Of a stretch of DNA of 20,950 nucleotides, positions 9,032 to 16,402 are shown in pieces. This DNA comes from CADCWK01 sp964244115 (GTDB taxonomy: Bacteria; Chloroflexota; Chloroflexia; Thermomicrobiales; UBA6265). Under the pieces are notes generated by a model. It had not been told where the DNA came from. It did not search any database and saw nothing but the letters and a program-made list of their open reading frames with translations. A program made the translations under genes and the position numbers. How positions within the stretch are numbered: the stretch's first letter is position 1; every line of letters begins with the position of its first letter. The stretch lies in NCBI GenBank assembly GCA_964244115.1, contig CAXTHM010000063.1, forward strand, positions 1 through 20,950. Direction: 5' to 3'.

Positions 9032-9085
9032 ACCGGGTGAGCCGGAGAGGGGCCGGGGGAGAGCCCTGCTCCGGGGCAGCCAATA

Positions 9086-9110
9086 AGCCCTGGCAAACGA
9101 CTAAAGGGCT
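9086..9110 (-). terminator. Weak terminator-like stem at the end of the DUF4352-like gene
   Basis: On the minus strand AGCCCT (9105-9110, overlapping the stop codon) pairs with AGGGCT (9086-9091) across a 13-nt loop, followed by TATT. The stem is short and the T-run poor, so this is only a possible terminator. Confidence 0.35.
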
Positions 9111-10191
9111 ACTCGTAGATCGTGAGATAGCGGACATCGGCGTCCGTGCGATGGGCCTGGAACCGCATGGCGTCGGTGTCCCAGTCGATCTGGACCTCGA
9201 AGACCACCCAGCCCGCTCGCGTTTGGCCGGGCGCGTAGAACCCCTCGGCCTCCGGGTCGGGCGCGGTCAGGAACAGCCCGTTCGGGACCGGGCCGCCATC
9301 CTGCTGAGCCAGCGTGAAGGCGTCGGCGGAGAGATAGGCGCCCGTCGATGACCTCCCCGTGTACGTCACCGAGACGCGGACGGCGACCCAGCCGGCGGCG
9401 CCATCGCCATCGGCATCGCCGAGATCGCCCGCCTGGGTGCGGCCGAGCGCGGTCGTGCGGTAGTCGCTGTCCGGGTAGAGGTCGTAGACCGGATCGCCGA
9501 CGACGACCTCGGCGACCGTCACCTGCCAGTCCGCGGTCGCGACCGGCTCACCGATCGCGACCGGAGCATCGACCCCGGCCCCGGCATCCGTCGGCTCGGG
9601 ACTACCCGCCGTCGTACCCAGCGCCGCCCCGTCGGTCAGGGCGAAGGCAGCGTCGGCCCAGTTCCCGCTCAGCGACAGGCTGTCGTAGAGGAGCACCAGC
9701 GCCGAACCGTCGTCTGGCCCGGCCAGCGCAGCCGAACCCGTCAGCGACGCGCCGGGCTCGACGGCCCCGGACACCTGCGGGTCGGGCGCCGCGAGGTCGG
9801 CCGGCTGCCCGACCCAGCCGCTGCCGGCCAGCGCGAAGTCGCCGGGATCGAGCCGGTACGGTTGATCGCCGGTGTTGGTCGCCGTGAGCTCGACGAGGAC
9901 GAACTGCTCACCCTCCCCGGGGACGCGGTTGGCCGGCGACGCCGCCGTGATGGCCGCCGCGGCCGCCTCCCCGGTCCGGACCGTCCCGACCGTGATCTGC
10001 CACGGCCCGGCGACACCGGCCTGCCCGATCGGCACGACCGAGGGGGCCGCCTGCTGCCCGGACGCCCGGCCCGACGGGTGGGCCAGCCCGGACAGCACGA
10101 CCGCGGTCAGCAGGATGAGGGCGAACCGGCAACGCGCCTCTCTCGAGGGCATGATTCGGTCTGAACGCCGGCGGGATCCGGGCGACATCAT
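9109..10191 (-). CDS. Exported protein with two DUF4352-like beta-sandwich domains
   Basis: This is a 360-residue protein with an N-terminal signal peptide (FALILLTAVVLSGLA, likely cleaved near GRASG; no lipobox Cys). Two similar domains follow. The first has GPWQITVGTVRTG then EQFVLVELTATNTGDQPY; the second has ADWQVTVAEVVVGD then GWVAVRVSVTYTG. This WxVTV...V.V.VTNTG pattern is typical of DUF4352-like exported sandwiches; the assignment is by eye. The two domains look like an ancient duplication separated by a Pro/Thr/Gly-rich linker. Its ATG overlaps the DAHP synthase stop as ATGA, so it is probably translationally coupled to it. A second ATG at 10188 directly follows, and ATG 10152 (MPSREAR) is an alternative start that leaves a shorter signal peptide. 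The function is unknown; link to aromatic metabolism rests on position only. Confidence 0.82.
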   Translation of the reverse strand: MMSPGSRRRSDRIMPSREARCRFALILLTAVVLSGLAHPSGRASGQQAAPSVVPIGQAGVAGPWQITVGTVRTGEAAAAAITAASPANRVPGEGEQFVLVELTATNTGDQPYRLDPGDFALAGSGWVGQPADLAAPDPQVSGAVEPGASLTGSAALAGPDDGSALVLLYDSLSLSGNWADAAFALTDGAALGTTAGSPEPTDAGAGVDAPVAIGEPVATADWQVTVAEVVVGDPVYDLYPDSDYRTTALGRTQAGDLGDADGDGAAGWVAVRVSVTYTGRSSTGAYLSADAFTLAQQDGGPVPNGLFLTAPDPEAEGFYAPGQTRAGWVVFEVQIDWDTDAMRFQAHRTDADVRYLTIYE

Positions 10192-11252
10192 GCCTGGGCT
10201 ATCACGGCGTGCGCACCGATCCCGGCGGCGTCCGGGGCGAGGTCGCGGCCGACGGCCTGGGCGACGGCGCGCATCCGCGGGACGAGGTCGGCGAACTGGT
10301 CGAAGGTGAGCTGCTGGGCGGCGTCACTCATGGCATGGTCCGGGCTCGGGTGGACCTCGATGATCAGGCCGTCCGCCCCGGAGGCCACCCCGGCCAGCGA
10401 CATCGACGGGACGTAGGCCCGCTTGCCGGCGGCGTGGCTCGGGTCGACCACGACCGGGAGATGGCTGAGCTGCTTGGCGACCGCGACCGCGCCGATATCA
10501 AGCGTGAACCGGGTCGCCGTCTCGAACGAGCGCATCCCGCGCTCGCAGAGGATGACGTTCGGGTTGCCCTGCGCCATGACGTATTCGGCGGCGAGCAGCC
10601 ACTCCTCGACGCTGACGCTGGCGCCGCGCTTGATCATGACCGGCTTGCTCGTCTTGCCGACCTCCTCCAGCAGGAGGTAGTTCTGGCAGTTGCGGGCGCC
10701 GATCTGGTAGATGTCGGCGTACTGGCCGATCAGCTCGACGTCGGTGGGGCTCATCACCTCGGTGATGACCGGCATCCCCGTCTCCTGCCCCGCCTTCGCC
10801 AGGATGTCGAGGCCACGTTCCCCGAGTCCCCGGAACTCGTACGGGGACGTCCGGGGCTTGTAGGCGCCGCCGCGGAGGATCCGGGCGCCGGATTCCCGGA
10901 CCGCCCGAGCGGTCGAGAGGGTCTGCTCCTCGCTCTCGACCGAGCACGGCCCGGCCATCAGCGTGATCTCGTCGCCGCCGACGATGACGCCCTTGATATC
11001 GATGACCGTCCGCTGGGGGTGGAAGTCCCAACCGGTCAGCTTGAACCGCTTGGTGATCCGGACGACCCGCTCGACGCCGGGCAGGGACTCCAGCGTCCCG
11101 GCCAGCTCGGACGGGAGTGGCGAGCCGACGACGCCGATGATCGTGACCTCTTCGCCCTCGGAGAGGTGGGCGCCGAGCCCGATGCTCTTGACCCGCTCGA
11201 CGACCCTATTCACGTCCTCACGGCTGCTGCCGCGCGCCATCACGATGATCAT
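10188..11252 (-). CDS. aroF: 3-deoxy-7-phosphoheptulonate (DAHP) synthase, type I-beta
   Basis: This enzyme condenses phosphoenolpyruvate and erythrose 4-phosphate, the first step of the shikimate pathway. The 354-residue protein starts at ATG 11252 (MIIVMARG), with GGAG 7 nt upstream; a longer frame to 11303 adds only an Arg-rich shadow. Residues 1-70 form the ferredoxin-like regulatory domain seen in Thermotoga-type enzymes. The TIM barrel carries AGPCSVES, RGGAYKPRTSPYEFRG, MIKRG, CERGMRSFE, VDPSHAAGKR and EVHPSPDHAMSD. The Cys, His, Glu and Asp of these motifs match the family's metal ligands. A C-terminal extension of about 20 residues follows. Feedback control by Tyr or Phe through the N-terminal domain is known in the subclass but not shown here. 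It lies downstream of aroH and overlaps the next gene by 4 nt. Confidence 0.96.
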   Translation of the reverse strand: MIIVMARGSSREDVNRVVERVKSIGLGAHLSEGEEVTIIGVVGSPLPSELAGTLESLPGVERVVRITKRFKLTGWDFHPQRTVIDIKGVIVGGDEITLMAGPCSVESEEQTLSTARAVRESGARILRGGAYKPRTSPYEFRGLGERGLDILAKAGQETGMPVITEVMSPTDVELIGQYADIYQIGARNCQNYLLLEEVGKTSKPVMIKRGASVSVEEWLLAAEYVMAQGNPNVILCERGMRSFETATRFTLDIGAVAVAKQLSHLPVVVDPSHAAGKRAYVPSMSLAGVASGADGLIIEVHPSPDHAMSDAAQQLTFDQFADLVPRMRAVAQAVGRDLAPDAAGIGAHAVIAQA

Positions 11253-11365
11253 GCCGGAACTCCTGCGCCGTGCGACGCGACTGCTGCCCGCCGGGCGGGA
11301 CATGGTCGAAGGTCTGATCAGTGACGCGGTCGAAGGGCGATCACGGCAATGCCTCGAATCGAAAA

Positions 11366-11833
11366 CTAGCCGCGGACCACCGGGTAGGCCGCAAGGATAT
11401 CCTGCAACTCACCATCCGAGAGGCCCCACTCGGGCCGGAGTTGCTTCGCGCCCTTGAGATAGACATGCCGGACCTCGCTGGCCGAGCGGGTCGTGTTGAC
11501 ATGGAGCAGGACGCGGATCGCCCGCTGGAGCGAACCGGGGACGTCCATCTCATGGGTGCACATCAGCGGCACTTCGGTCCAGCCGACCTCGCGGGCGGCC
11601 AGCGCCGGGAACGTGGCGTTCAGATCGGGCGTCGTCGTGAAGATCGCCGAGGCGATGTCGTCGGTCTCCAGACCATTGAGGTGCTTGAGCGCGACGACCA
11701 GTTCGCGGGTCGCTTCGAGGATGTCCTCGGCGGTGTTGATCGGCGCCGTCGTCGCGCCGCGAATCCCCCGGCAGACCAGGGGTCCCGTTCCCGTCTCCTG
11801 CGCCACGCGCGTGCCTTCCAGCTGATCCGCCAT
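11366..11833 (-). CDS. aroH: Chorismate mutase, AroH (monofunctional, trimeric type)
   Basis: The enzyme rearranges chorismate to prephenate, the branch toward Phe and Tyr. The 155-residue protein starts at ATG 11833 with GAGGGAG about 10 nt upstream. Family motifs are in order: CRGIRGATT (active-site Arg), FTTTPDLNATFPALAAREVGW, PLMCTHEMDVPGSLQRAIRV (the Glu and Arg of the site) and RHVYLKGAKQLRP (the Tyr). It is longer than Bacillus AroH (about 127 residues) because of a roughly 20-residue N-terminal extension and a short tail. About 113 nt separate it from DAHP synthase downstream, so that gene may share its transcript or have its own promoter. Placement beside trpBA and DAHP synthase is coherent. 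Confidence 0.95.
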   Translation of the reverse strand: MADQLEGTRVAQETGTGPLVCRGIRGATTAPINTAEDILEATRELVVALKHLNGLETDDIASAIFTTTPDLNATFPALAAREVGWTEVPLMCTHEMDVPGSLQRAIRVLLHVNTTRSASEVRHVYLKGAKQLRPEWGLSDGELQDILAAYPVVRG

Positions 11834-12051
11834 CGTCGCCTGTCTCCCTCGGCTGAGCCGCCCGGCCGCGCCACCTGTCGGCGGACCGTCGGTCCCGTCT
11901 CCATCGATCGGCCTGGACTGCTCGGGCGATGATACCAACCCCGGCAAGGGTGGCGGGTCAGCGACCGTTCGGCGAGGTTCGGGGGCGGATCGATCGGGCG
12001 TCGATCCGGGCTACCAACGGAGGAGTCACGGACACCTTCTTCGGCGGATCG

Positions 12052-12675
12052 TCACTCGACGACAGCGCCGAGGGCATGAACGATGAGCACAGCCTGCGCG
12101 ACATCGAGTCGAACGCCGCCGAGGGCGAGCCGCGTCAGGTCGACGCCATCGAGGGTCGCCCCACGGAGGTCGGCGCCCTCGAGCTTCGCCTCGTCCAGGC
12201 GAGCGCGGGTGAGGTCGGCATCCCGCAGGTTCGCCTTGCGCAGATCGGCGAAGGCGAGGTTGGCATCCGTCAGTCGCAGGCCGCGCAGGTTCAGGCCGGT
12301 GAGCGTCCGGCCGCTGAAATCGACGAACGACCAGTCGCCACCGGCCACCTTGATCCCGGCGAGATCGGCCTCATCGAAGCCCGAGCCGGTCATCTTGCAC
12401 TCGTCGAACCGGGCGCCGAACAACCGCCCCATGCGGAAGGTGCAGTTCAGGATCGCCGAGCGGCCGATGACGGCGCCGTCCAGCCGGGCAGCGGTGAAAT
12501 CACAGGCGTCGAAGGTGCAGCGCTCGATCCTGGCCTCGCTGAGCCGGACGCCGTGGAAGTCGCACCCGCTGAACCGGCAGCCCTCCATGGATAGGTCGCT
12601 CAGGTCGCCGTCGAACCGGTCCCCATCAAAAACGCGGTCGACCCACCAGCCGTCCCGGTCCGTCTTGCCTGCCAA
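12052..12675 (-). CDS. Pentapeptide-repeat protein (Qnr/McbG-like), start uncertain
   Basis: About 200 residues are made largely of pentapeptide repeats, in two styles. The N-terminal half has Cys/Phe units such as CRFSGCDFHG and CTFDACDF. The C-terminal half has A(D/N)LRx units such as FADLRKANLRDADL. The end, LDVAQAVLIVHALGAVVE, resembles the terminal helix of this family. Such proteins fold as right-handed quadrilateral beta-helices; some mimic DNA and bind gyrase, but the role here is unknown. I chose TTG 12675, just after the Mrr stop at 12680, with AGAGAG weakly placed upstream. An ATG at 12762 gives a longer product, but its extra 29 residues lie inside the Mrr reading frame and look like a shadow. 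The native start may have been lost when Mrr arrived. Its GC is host-like, unlike Mrr. Confidence 0.8.
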   Translation of the reverse strand: MAGKTDRDGWWVDRVFDGDRFDGDLSDLSMEGCRFSGCDFHGVRLSEARIERCTFDACDFTAARLDGAVIGRSAILNCTFRMGRLFGARFDECKMTGSGFDEADLAGIKVAGGDWSFVDFSGRTLTGLNLRGLRLTDANLAFADLRKANLRDADLTRARLDEAKLEGADLRGATLDGVDLTRLALGGVRLDVAQAVLIVHALGAVVE

Positions 12676-12679
12676 ATAT

Positions 12680-13603
12680 CTAACTCTCTTCGTCGAAGTA
12701 GTCGTTGTCGATGCGCTTGAGTGTGTAGGTTCGCAGCGGTGTGACTCCGACGCCGTGCTCAATCATCAGTTCTGCGAGTTGCTGCCCATCGACTAAGACA
12801 ATTCGTCTTCCAACTTGGCCGATCCATCGCTTCGCATCCTCGGTGAAACTCGAGGTCGTGATCAAAACGCCCTTGCTGCTCTGATGCGGCGAAAGGTTTC
12901 CCACGAACTCGGCGACGACCGGACGACCTACCGACCCCTGCCATCGCTTGGCTTGCACATAGATGGCATCCAGGCCGAGGCGATCCTCCTTGATCACCCC
13001 ATCTATCCCGCCATCGCCTGTCTTGCCAACGATCTGTGCGGCGTCCTCGAACGTCCCTCCATAGCCCATAGCCACCAGAAGCTCAACTACAAGTCGCTCG
13101 AAGAAAGCCGGAGATACCGTGCGAAGTCGCTCGAGAACCTCATCGCCCAGTGACGATTCATGCTGCCGATACCCGCTGTCAATCATCTCCTCCGGTGTCT
13201 GACCTGGAACCGGGTCAGTTTTGTACGTCGTTGTGGTTACGGACGAATCTTCGATTGGGCTTCCCGCTTGAAAAGCCTTCCATTCTGGATACCTGGAGAG
13301 AAGTTTCGAATCGATCTTATGAGGGTTCTGTTCGAGTAAATCTCGACCTCGACTCGTTATCACCATAAATCCACGACGCGGTTTGTTGAGGAGGAGTGCC
13401 TTCGACAGATAGGTGGACGCCCAACTGACGCGACTTCGAAAAACCGGATATCGTCCACTTGGCAGGAGTTGAGCCTGCTCCTCCTTGCTCACGTGGTATT
13501 GGTCTGCAAGCAGCTTCACGCAGTCGGAGAACGCTCGTTCTTTCCCATCGTCAAGTTGTCGAAGCAGTGGAAGCATGAGTTCGTCGTATGCCGGGATTAC
13601 CAA
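12680..13603 (-). CDS. mrr: Mrr-family type IV restriction endonuclease
   Basis: The 307-residue protein is close to E. coli Mrr in length (about 304). Residues 1-115 match the Mrr N-terminal winged-helix region (IPAYDELMLPLLRQL ... FRSRVSWASTYLSKALLL, then RGFMVITSRG). The catalytic half has FFERLVVELLVAMGYGG, then the nuclease motif: Asp in GKTGDGGIDGVI followed by YVQAKRW (D...QxK). A C-terminal SSFTEDAKRW and IVLVDGQQLAELM complete the domain. It starts at TTG 13603 with AAGGA 8 nt upstream; no ATG fits as well. In E. coli, Mrr cleaves modified DNA. No methyltransferase is adjacent, as expected of type IV. Its GC is about 50%, well below neighbours, and it sits 44 nt after trpA and 4 nt before the next gene. 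This indicates acquisition by transfer into an existing operon. Confidence 0.93.
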   Translation of the reverse strand: MVIPAYDELMLPLLRQLDDGKERAFSDCVKLLADQYHVSKEEQAQLLPSGRYPVFRSRVSWASTYLSKALLLNKPRRGFMVITSRGRDLLEQNPHKIDSKLLSRYPEWKAFQAGSPIEDSSVTTTTYKTDPVPGQTPEEMIDSGYRQHESSLGDEVLERLRTVSPAFFERLVVELLVAMGYGGTFEDAAQIVGKTGDGGIDGVIKEDRLGLDAIYVQAKRWQGSVGRPVVAEFVGNLSPHQSSKGVLITTSSFTEDAKRWIGQVGRRIVLVDGQQLAELMIEHGVGVTPLRTYTLKRIDNDYFDEES

Positions 13604-13611
13604 CGAGCCAG

Positions 13612-13616
13612 TCCTT
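13612..13616 (-). promoter_or_regulatory. Shine-Dalgarno supporting a TTG start for Mrr
   Basis: AAGGA on the minus strand lies 8 nt before TTG 13603. It decides the start, because the next in-frame ATG (in DELMLP) would trim conserved N-terminal residues. Confidence 0.6.
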
Positions 13617-13647
13617 TGCTTCGACGGAATCCGAAAATGGGACGGGC

Positions 13648-14478
13648 TTAGCCGTGCAACGCCCGCAGGAACGCGGCGGCGGCAGCCGGCTGCTCGGCCG
13701 GCGGCAGGACCTCGATGGCGTTGATCATGGCCGAGGCGACGATCGCTCCGTCCGCGTACTGCCCGACCGTCGCGACGTGGGCGGCGGTCGAGATGCCGAA
13801 GCCGACGGCCAGCGGCAGGTCGGTCGTCGCGCGGACCCGGGCGATGTAGTCCGACAGACCGGCGGCGAGGTCGTTCCGGGCGCCGGTCACGCCGGTCAGC
13901 GAGACGCAGTAGACGAAACCCGACGCTCGTTCGGCGACCAGCCGGAGGCGCTCGTCGGTGCTCGTCGGCGCGACGAGGAAGACGAGATCGCGGCCATGCG
14001 CGCGGCAGGCGGCGAGCAGGTCATCGCTCTCCTCGGCTGGGAGATCGGGGACGATGAAGCCGTCGACGCCGATCACGGCCGCGTCGGCGGCCAGCCGGTC
14101 GTAGCCGTACTGGTAGAACGGGTTGGTGTAGCCCATCAGCACCAGCGGGATCGTCACGCCACGCCCCCGGAGTCGCCGGACGAGTTCGAGGCAATCGACC
14201 AGTCTGGTGCCTTGTGCCAGCGCGACCTGACCGGAGCGCTGGACGGTACCGCCGTCGGCGAGCGGGTCGGAGAACGGCACGCCGATCTCGATCGCGTCAG
14301 CGCCCGCATCGACCAGCGCCATCGCGATCTCCTCGCTGGTCACGAGGTCGGGGAACCCCACGGTGATGAACGGCATGAGCGCCGTCCGCCCCTCGCCCCT
14401 CGCCCTGGCGAAGGTCTCGGCGATCCGGCTGGGCTGCCCGGTGGCGGACGACGTCGGCGTCGAGAGGGTCGAGGTCAT
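13648..14478 (-). CDS. trpA: Tryptophan synthase alpha subunit
   Basis: The subunit cleaves indole-3-glycerol phosphate to indole, which tunnels to TrpB. The 276-residue protein starts at ATG 14478 (MTSTLST), with AGGAG 8 nt upstream; the longer frame to 14565 lacks a ribosome site. The catalytic region ALMPFITVGFPD ... AIEIGVPFSDPLADGGTVQ carries the Glu and Asp of the family. LMGYTNPFYQYG, VPDLPAEES and PLAVGFGIS (phosphate-binding) are in order. It lies about 110 nt after trpB on the same strand, in the usual trpB-trpA order, and is followed 44 nt later by Mrr. Confidence 0.97.
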   Translation of the reverse strand: MTSTLSTPTSSATGQPSRIAETFARARGEGRTALMPFITVGFPDLVTSEEIAMALVDAGADAIEIGVPFSDPLADGGTVQRSGQVALAQGTRLVDCLELVRRLRGRGVTIPLVLMGYTNPFYQYGYDRLAADAAVIGVDGFIVPDLPAEESDDLLAACRAHGRDLVFLVAPTSTDERLRLVAERASGFVYCVSLTGVTGARNDLAAGLSDYIARVRATTDLPLAVGFGISTAAHVATVGQYADGAIVASAMINAIEVLPPAEQPAAAAAFLRALHG

Positions 14479-14589
14479 GGCGATGGCTCCTGCTCGCGTG
14501 GTTCGACCGAACCGGTCATCCCGGCTTCCGCGGCGCTCATATGACTCGCCCTCGCCCCACGTCAACGGGGCGATCCCATGGCAATCCGG

Positions 14590-15852
14590 CTAGTGCCGCT
14601 GCTTCTGACCGGCCATCGCGTCGAGCGCCGTGTCGAGGTCCTTGTCGCCGCGGCCGGAGCAGCAGATCACCAGCGACTCGTCGGGCGACATCGTGCCGGC
14701 GAGCTGGACCGCGTGGTAGATGGCGTGGCTGGTCTCCAGCGCCGGGATGATCCCCTCGGTCCTGGTCAGGAGCTGGAAGCCTTCGAGCGCCTGGTCGTCC
14801 GTGACGGAGACGTAATTCGCCCGGCCGGTCTGCTTGAGGAAGCTGTGCTCCGGTCCGACGCCGGGGTAATCAAGCCCGGCCGAGATCGAGTGGGCCTCCA
14901 TGATCTGGCCGGCATCGTCCTGGAGGACGTAAGTCCGCATGCCGTGGATGATCCCGATCCTGCCGGCGGTCATCGTCGCGGCGTGGCGACCGGTCTCGAC
15001 GCCGTCGCCGGCCGCCTCGACGCCGACGAGGCGGACCTGCTCATCCTCGAGGAACGGGTGGAAGATGCCCATCGCGTTCGAGCCGCCGCCGACGCAGGCG
15101 ACGATCGCGTCCGGCAGCCGGCCAAGCTCGGCGTGCTCACGCGACTGACGCCGGGTCTCGACGCCGATCACGCGCTGGAAATCGCGGACCATCATCGGGT
15201 ACGGGTGCATCGCCATGACCGAGCCGATCAGGTAGAAGGTCGTCTCGACGTTGGTCACCCAATCGCGGATCGCCTCGTTGATCGCGTCCTTGAGGGTCTG
15301 CGAGCCGCTCGTGACCGGGACGACCTCGGCACCGAGGAGCCGCATCCGGGCGACGTTCGGGGCCTGCCGCTCGACGTCGAGGGCGCCCATGTAGACGATG
15401 CACTCCAGCCCGAGCCGGGCGCAGATGGTGGCGGAGGCGACGCCGTGCTGGCCAGCGCCCGTCTCGGCGATGATCCGCTTCTTGCCCATCCGCTGGGCAA
15501 GAAGCCCCTGGCCGATCGCGTTGTTGATCTTGTGGGAACCGGTGTGGGCCAGATCCTCGCGCTTGAGGAAGATCTTCGCGCCGCCGGCGTGCTCGGTCAG
15601 CCGCGGCGCGTACATCAGCGGCGTCGGCCGACCGACGTAGTTGGTGAACAGGTCGTCGATCGCGGCATGGAATGACGGGTCGCGGCGAGCCTGGGCGTAG
15701 GCGGCCTCGAGTTCGGCGACGGCCGGCATCAGCGTCTCGGGCGCGAACTTGCCGCCGAACTCCCCGAACCGCCCCTGGCTGTCCGGCCACGACGCCCAGG
15801 AACCCGCCGGTGGAGCGATGGTCGTCGTCGGGCTCTGGAGCGTGGTCGCCAT
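14590..15852 (-). CDS. trpB: Tryptophan synthase beta subunit
   Basis: This PLP enzyme condenses indole with serine to tryptophan. The 420-residue protein starts at ATG 15852 (MATTLQS), with AGGAG 7 nt upstream, rather than at 15900. After about 20 linker-like residues it has GRFGEFGGKFAPETLMP, then the PLP Lys in LAHTGSHKINNA. AETGAGQHGVA, CVGGGSNAMGIFHP (phosphate cradle) and VICCSGRGDKDL follow. All conserved regions are present, so it is the TrpB1 form expected beside trpA. It starts the minus-strand aromatic block; a stable hairpin precedes it in the leader. Confidence 0.97.
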   Translation of the reverse strand: MATTLQSPTTTIAPPAGSWASWPDSQGRFGEFGGKFAPETLMPAVAELEAAYAQARRDPSFHAAIDDLFTNYVGRPTPLMYAPRLTEHAGGAKIFLKREDLAHTGSHKINNAIGQGLLAQRMGKKRIIAETGAGQHGVASATICARLGLECIVYMGALDVERQAPNVARMRLLGAEVVPVTSGSQTLKDAINEAIRDWVTNVETTFYLIGSVMAMHPYPMMVRDFQRVIGVETRRQSREHAELGRLPDAIVACVGGGSNAMGIFHPFLEDEQVRLVGVEAAGDGVETGRHAATMTAGRIGIIHGMRTYVLQDDAGQIMEAHSISAGLDYPGVGPEHSFLKQTGRANYVSVTDDQALEGFQLLTRTEGIIPALETSHAIYHAVQLAGTMSPDESLVICCSGRGDKDLDTALDAMAGQKQRH

Positions 15853-15901
15853 GTCGGGACTCCTGTCGTCGGGTGCGTCGCGGTGGGACTGCTGCGTCAC
15901 C

Positions 15902-15935
15902 GGCGCCCGACTGGTCGAACCAGACGATGGGCGCC
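15902..15935 (-). promoter_or_regulatory. Two-tier hairpin in the trpB leader
   Basis: On the minus strand GGCGCCC pairs with GGGCGCC (7 bp). Nested inside, CTGGT pairs with ACCAG around a TCG loop, after a small internal loop. It ends about 50 nt before trpB ATG. No T-run follows, so it is not an intrinsic terminator. I see no leader peptide rich in Trp codons and no T-box sequence. It could be a regulatory RNA element or a processing stem. Confidence 0.4.
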
Positions 15936-16052
15936 AACGTGACAGGGCATCATGCTACCGCTCCGGCTGGCGTCCCGCCACTCCCCGGCCCCACTCGCCG
16001 GGATTCGACCTCGAGGATCGCTCGACTCCCCACGACCACCAGCGCAGGCCGG

Positions 16053-16277
16053 CTACGTGGCTGGCGCGGTATCGGGAGCCAGGGGCGACGCGACCGTTGG
16101 CGTCGCCTCGGGGTTGAGGGCCGAACCGACGCGGATCATCCAGCGGCCGATCTGCTGGCGAACCGGGTGGCTGACGTGCACCCTGGCGCTCTCGACGGCC
16201 ATCCGCCGGTGGGCTCGGTCGAGCCGTTCGTTCACTACCTGTCGGGCCAGTTCGTCGTTCATCGATGGTGGCAGCAT
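16053..16277 (-). CDS. Small basic hypothetical protein (74 residues)
   Basis: The start is ATG 16277 (MLPPSMNDELARQ), with AGGA about 10 nt upstream; the frame to 16340 would run through a hairpin. The chain begins with DELARQVVNERLDRAHRRMAVE, an Arg-rich amphipathic helix. Then comes RQQIGRWMIRVGSAL, which could be a membrane-associating helix, and an Ala/Pro/Thr tail. I do not recognise a named family, though short proteins of this build (helix then RRxxGRWxIxxG) are familiar to me from high-GC genomes. It lies upstream of trpB with about 200 nt between. The function is unknown, and it is a moderately certain gene. Confidence 0.6.
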   Translation of the reverse strand: MLPPSMNDELARQVVNERLDRAHRRMAVESARVHVSHPVRQQIGRWMIRVGSALNPEATPTVASPLAPDTAPAT

Positions 16278-16306
16278 GGTGGTTCCGTCCTGACGTCTCG
16301 GTCCAG

Positions 16307-16334
16307 ACCACCGGCGAAACGACTCGCCGGTGGT
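16307..16334 (-). promoter_or_regulatory. Perfect 11-bp stem-loop upstream of the 74-residue gene
   Basis: ACCACCGGCGA (16307-16317) and TCGCCGGTGGT (16324-16334) are exact reverse complements around a 6-nt loop. The stem ends about 30 nt before ATG 16277 and has no following T-run. It probably belongs to the 5' leader of the small gene. Confidence 0.45.
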
Positions 16335-16366
16335 TCCCACAGCGGTCAGCCGTGTCTGCTCCCGAT

Positions 16367-16379
16367 TCTGACGGTCAGA
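16367..16379. promoter_or_regulatory. 13-bp palindrome, possible operator
   Basis: TCTGAC and GTCAGA flank one central base. It sits between the terminator of the Cys-rich gene and the 74-residue gene, where the latter's promoter would be expected. It could be a repressor site but is short enough to be chance. Confidence 0.3.
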
Positions 16380-16402
16380 CCATCACACCACATCGGTCGA
16401 TC

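Larger units (their letters stand above)
8623..9108. other. Non-coding region with a dispersed repeat copy
   Basis: No convincing gene is seen in these roughly 490 bases. The part next to 8622 is the 5' leader and promoter region of the surface-protein gene. 8943-9031 holds a repeat related to one at the right edge of the window. CTCTCCGG (8976-8983) and CCGGAGAG (9042-9049) form an inverted pair around it. Short reading frames here have arbitrary compositions on both strands and were not called. Confidence 0.6.

Noticed and set aside
8820..9137. 105-residue minus-strand frame between the surface protein and the DUF4352-like gene
   Set aside because: It reads through the dispersed repeat and the end of the neighbouring gene, with no ribosome site and no recognisable motifs.
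10209..11324. 371-residue plus-strand open frame
   Set aside because: It lies exactly antisense to DAHP synthase, whose motifs are unmistakable; the frame is an artefact of high GC.
15890..15937. Possible Trp leader peptide before trpB
   Set aside because: The TTG-started frame through the hairpin has a single Trp codon and no following attenuator T-run.
15990..16020. Minus-strand GGTCGAATCCC resembling a tRNA T-loop
   Set aside because: The flanking bases do not pair into a T-stem, and no anticodon or D arm lies at the right distance.
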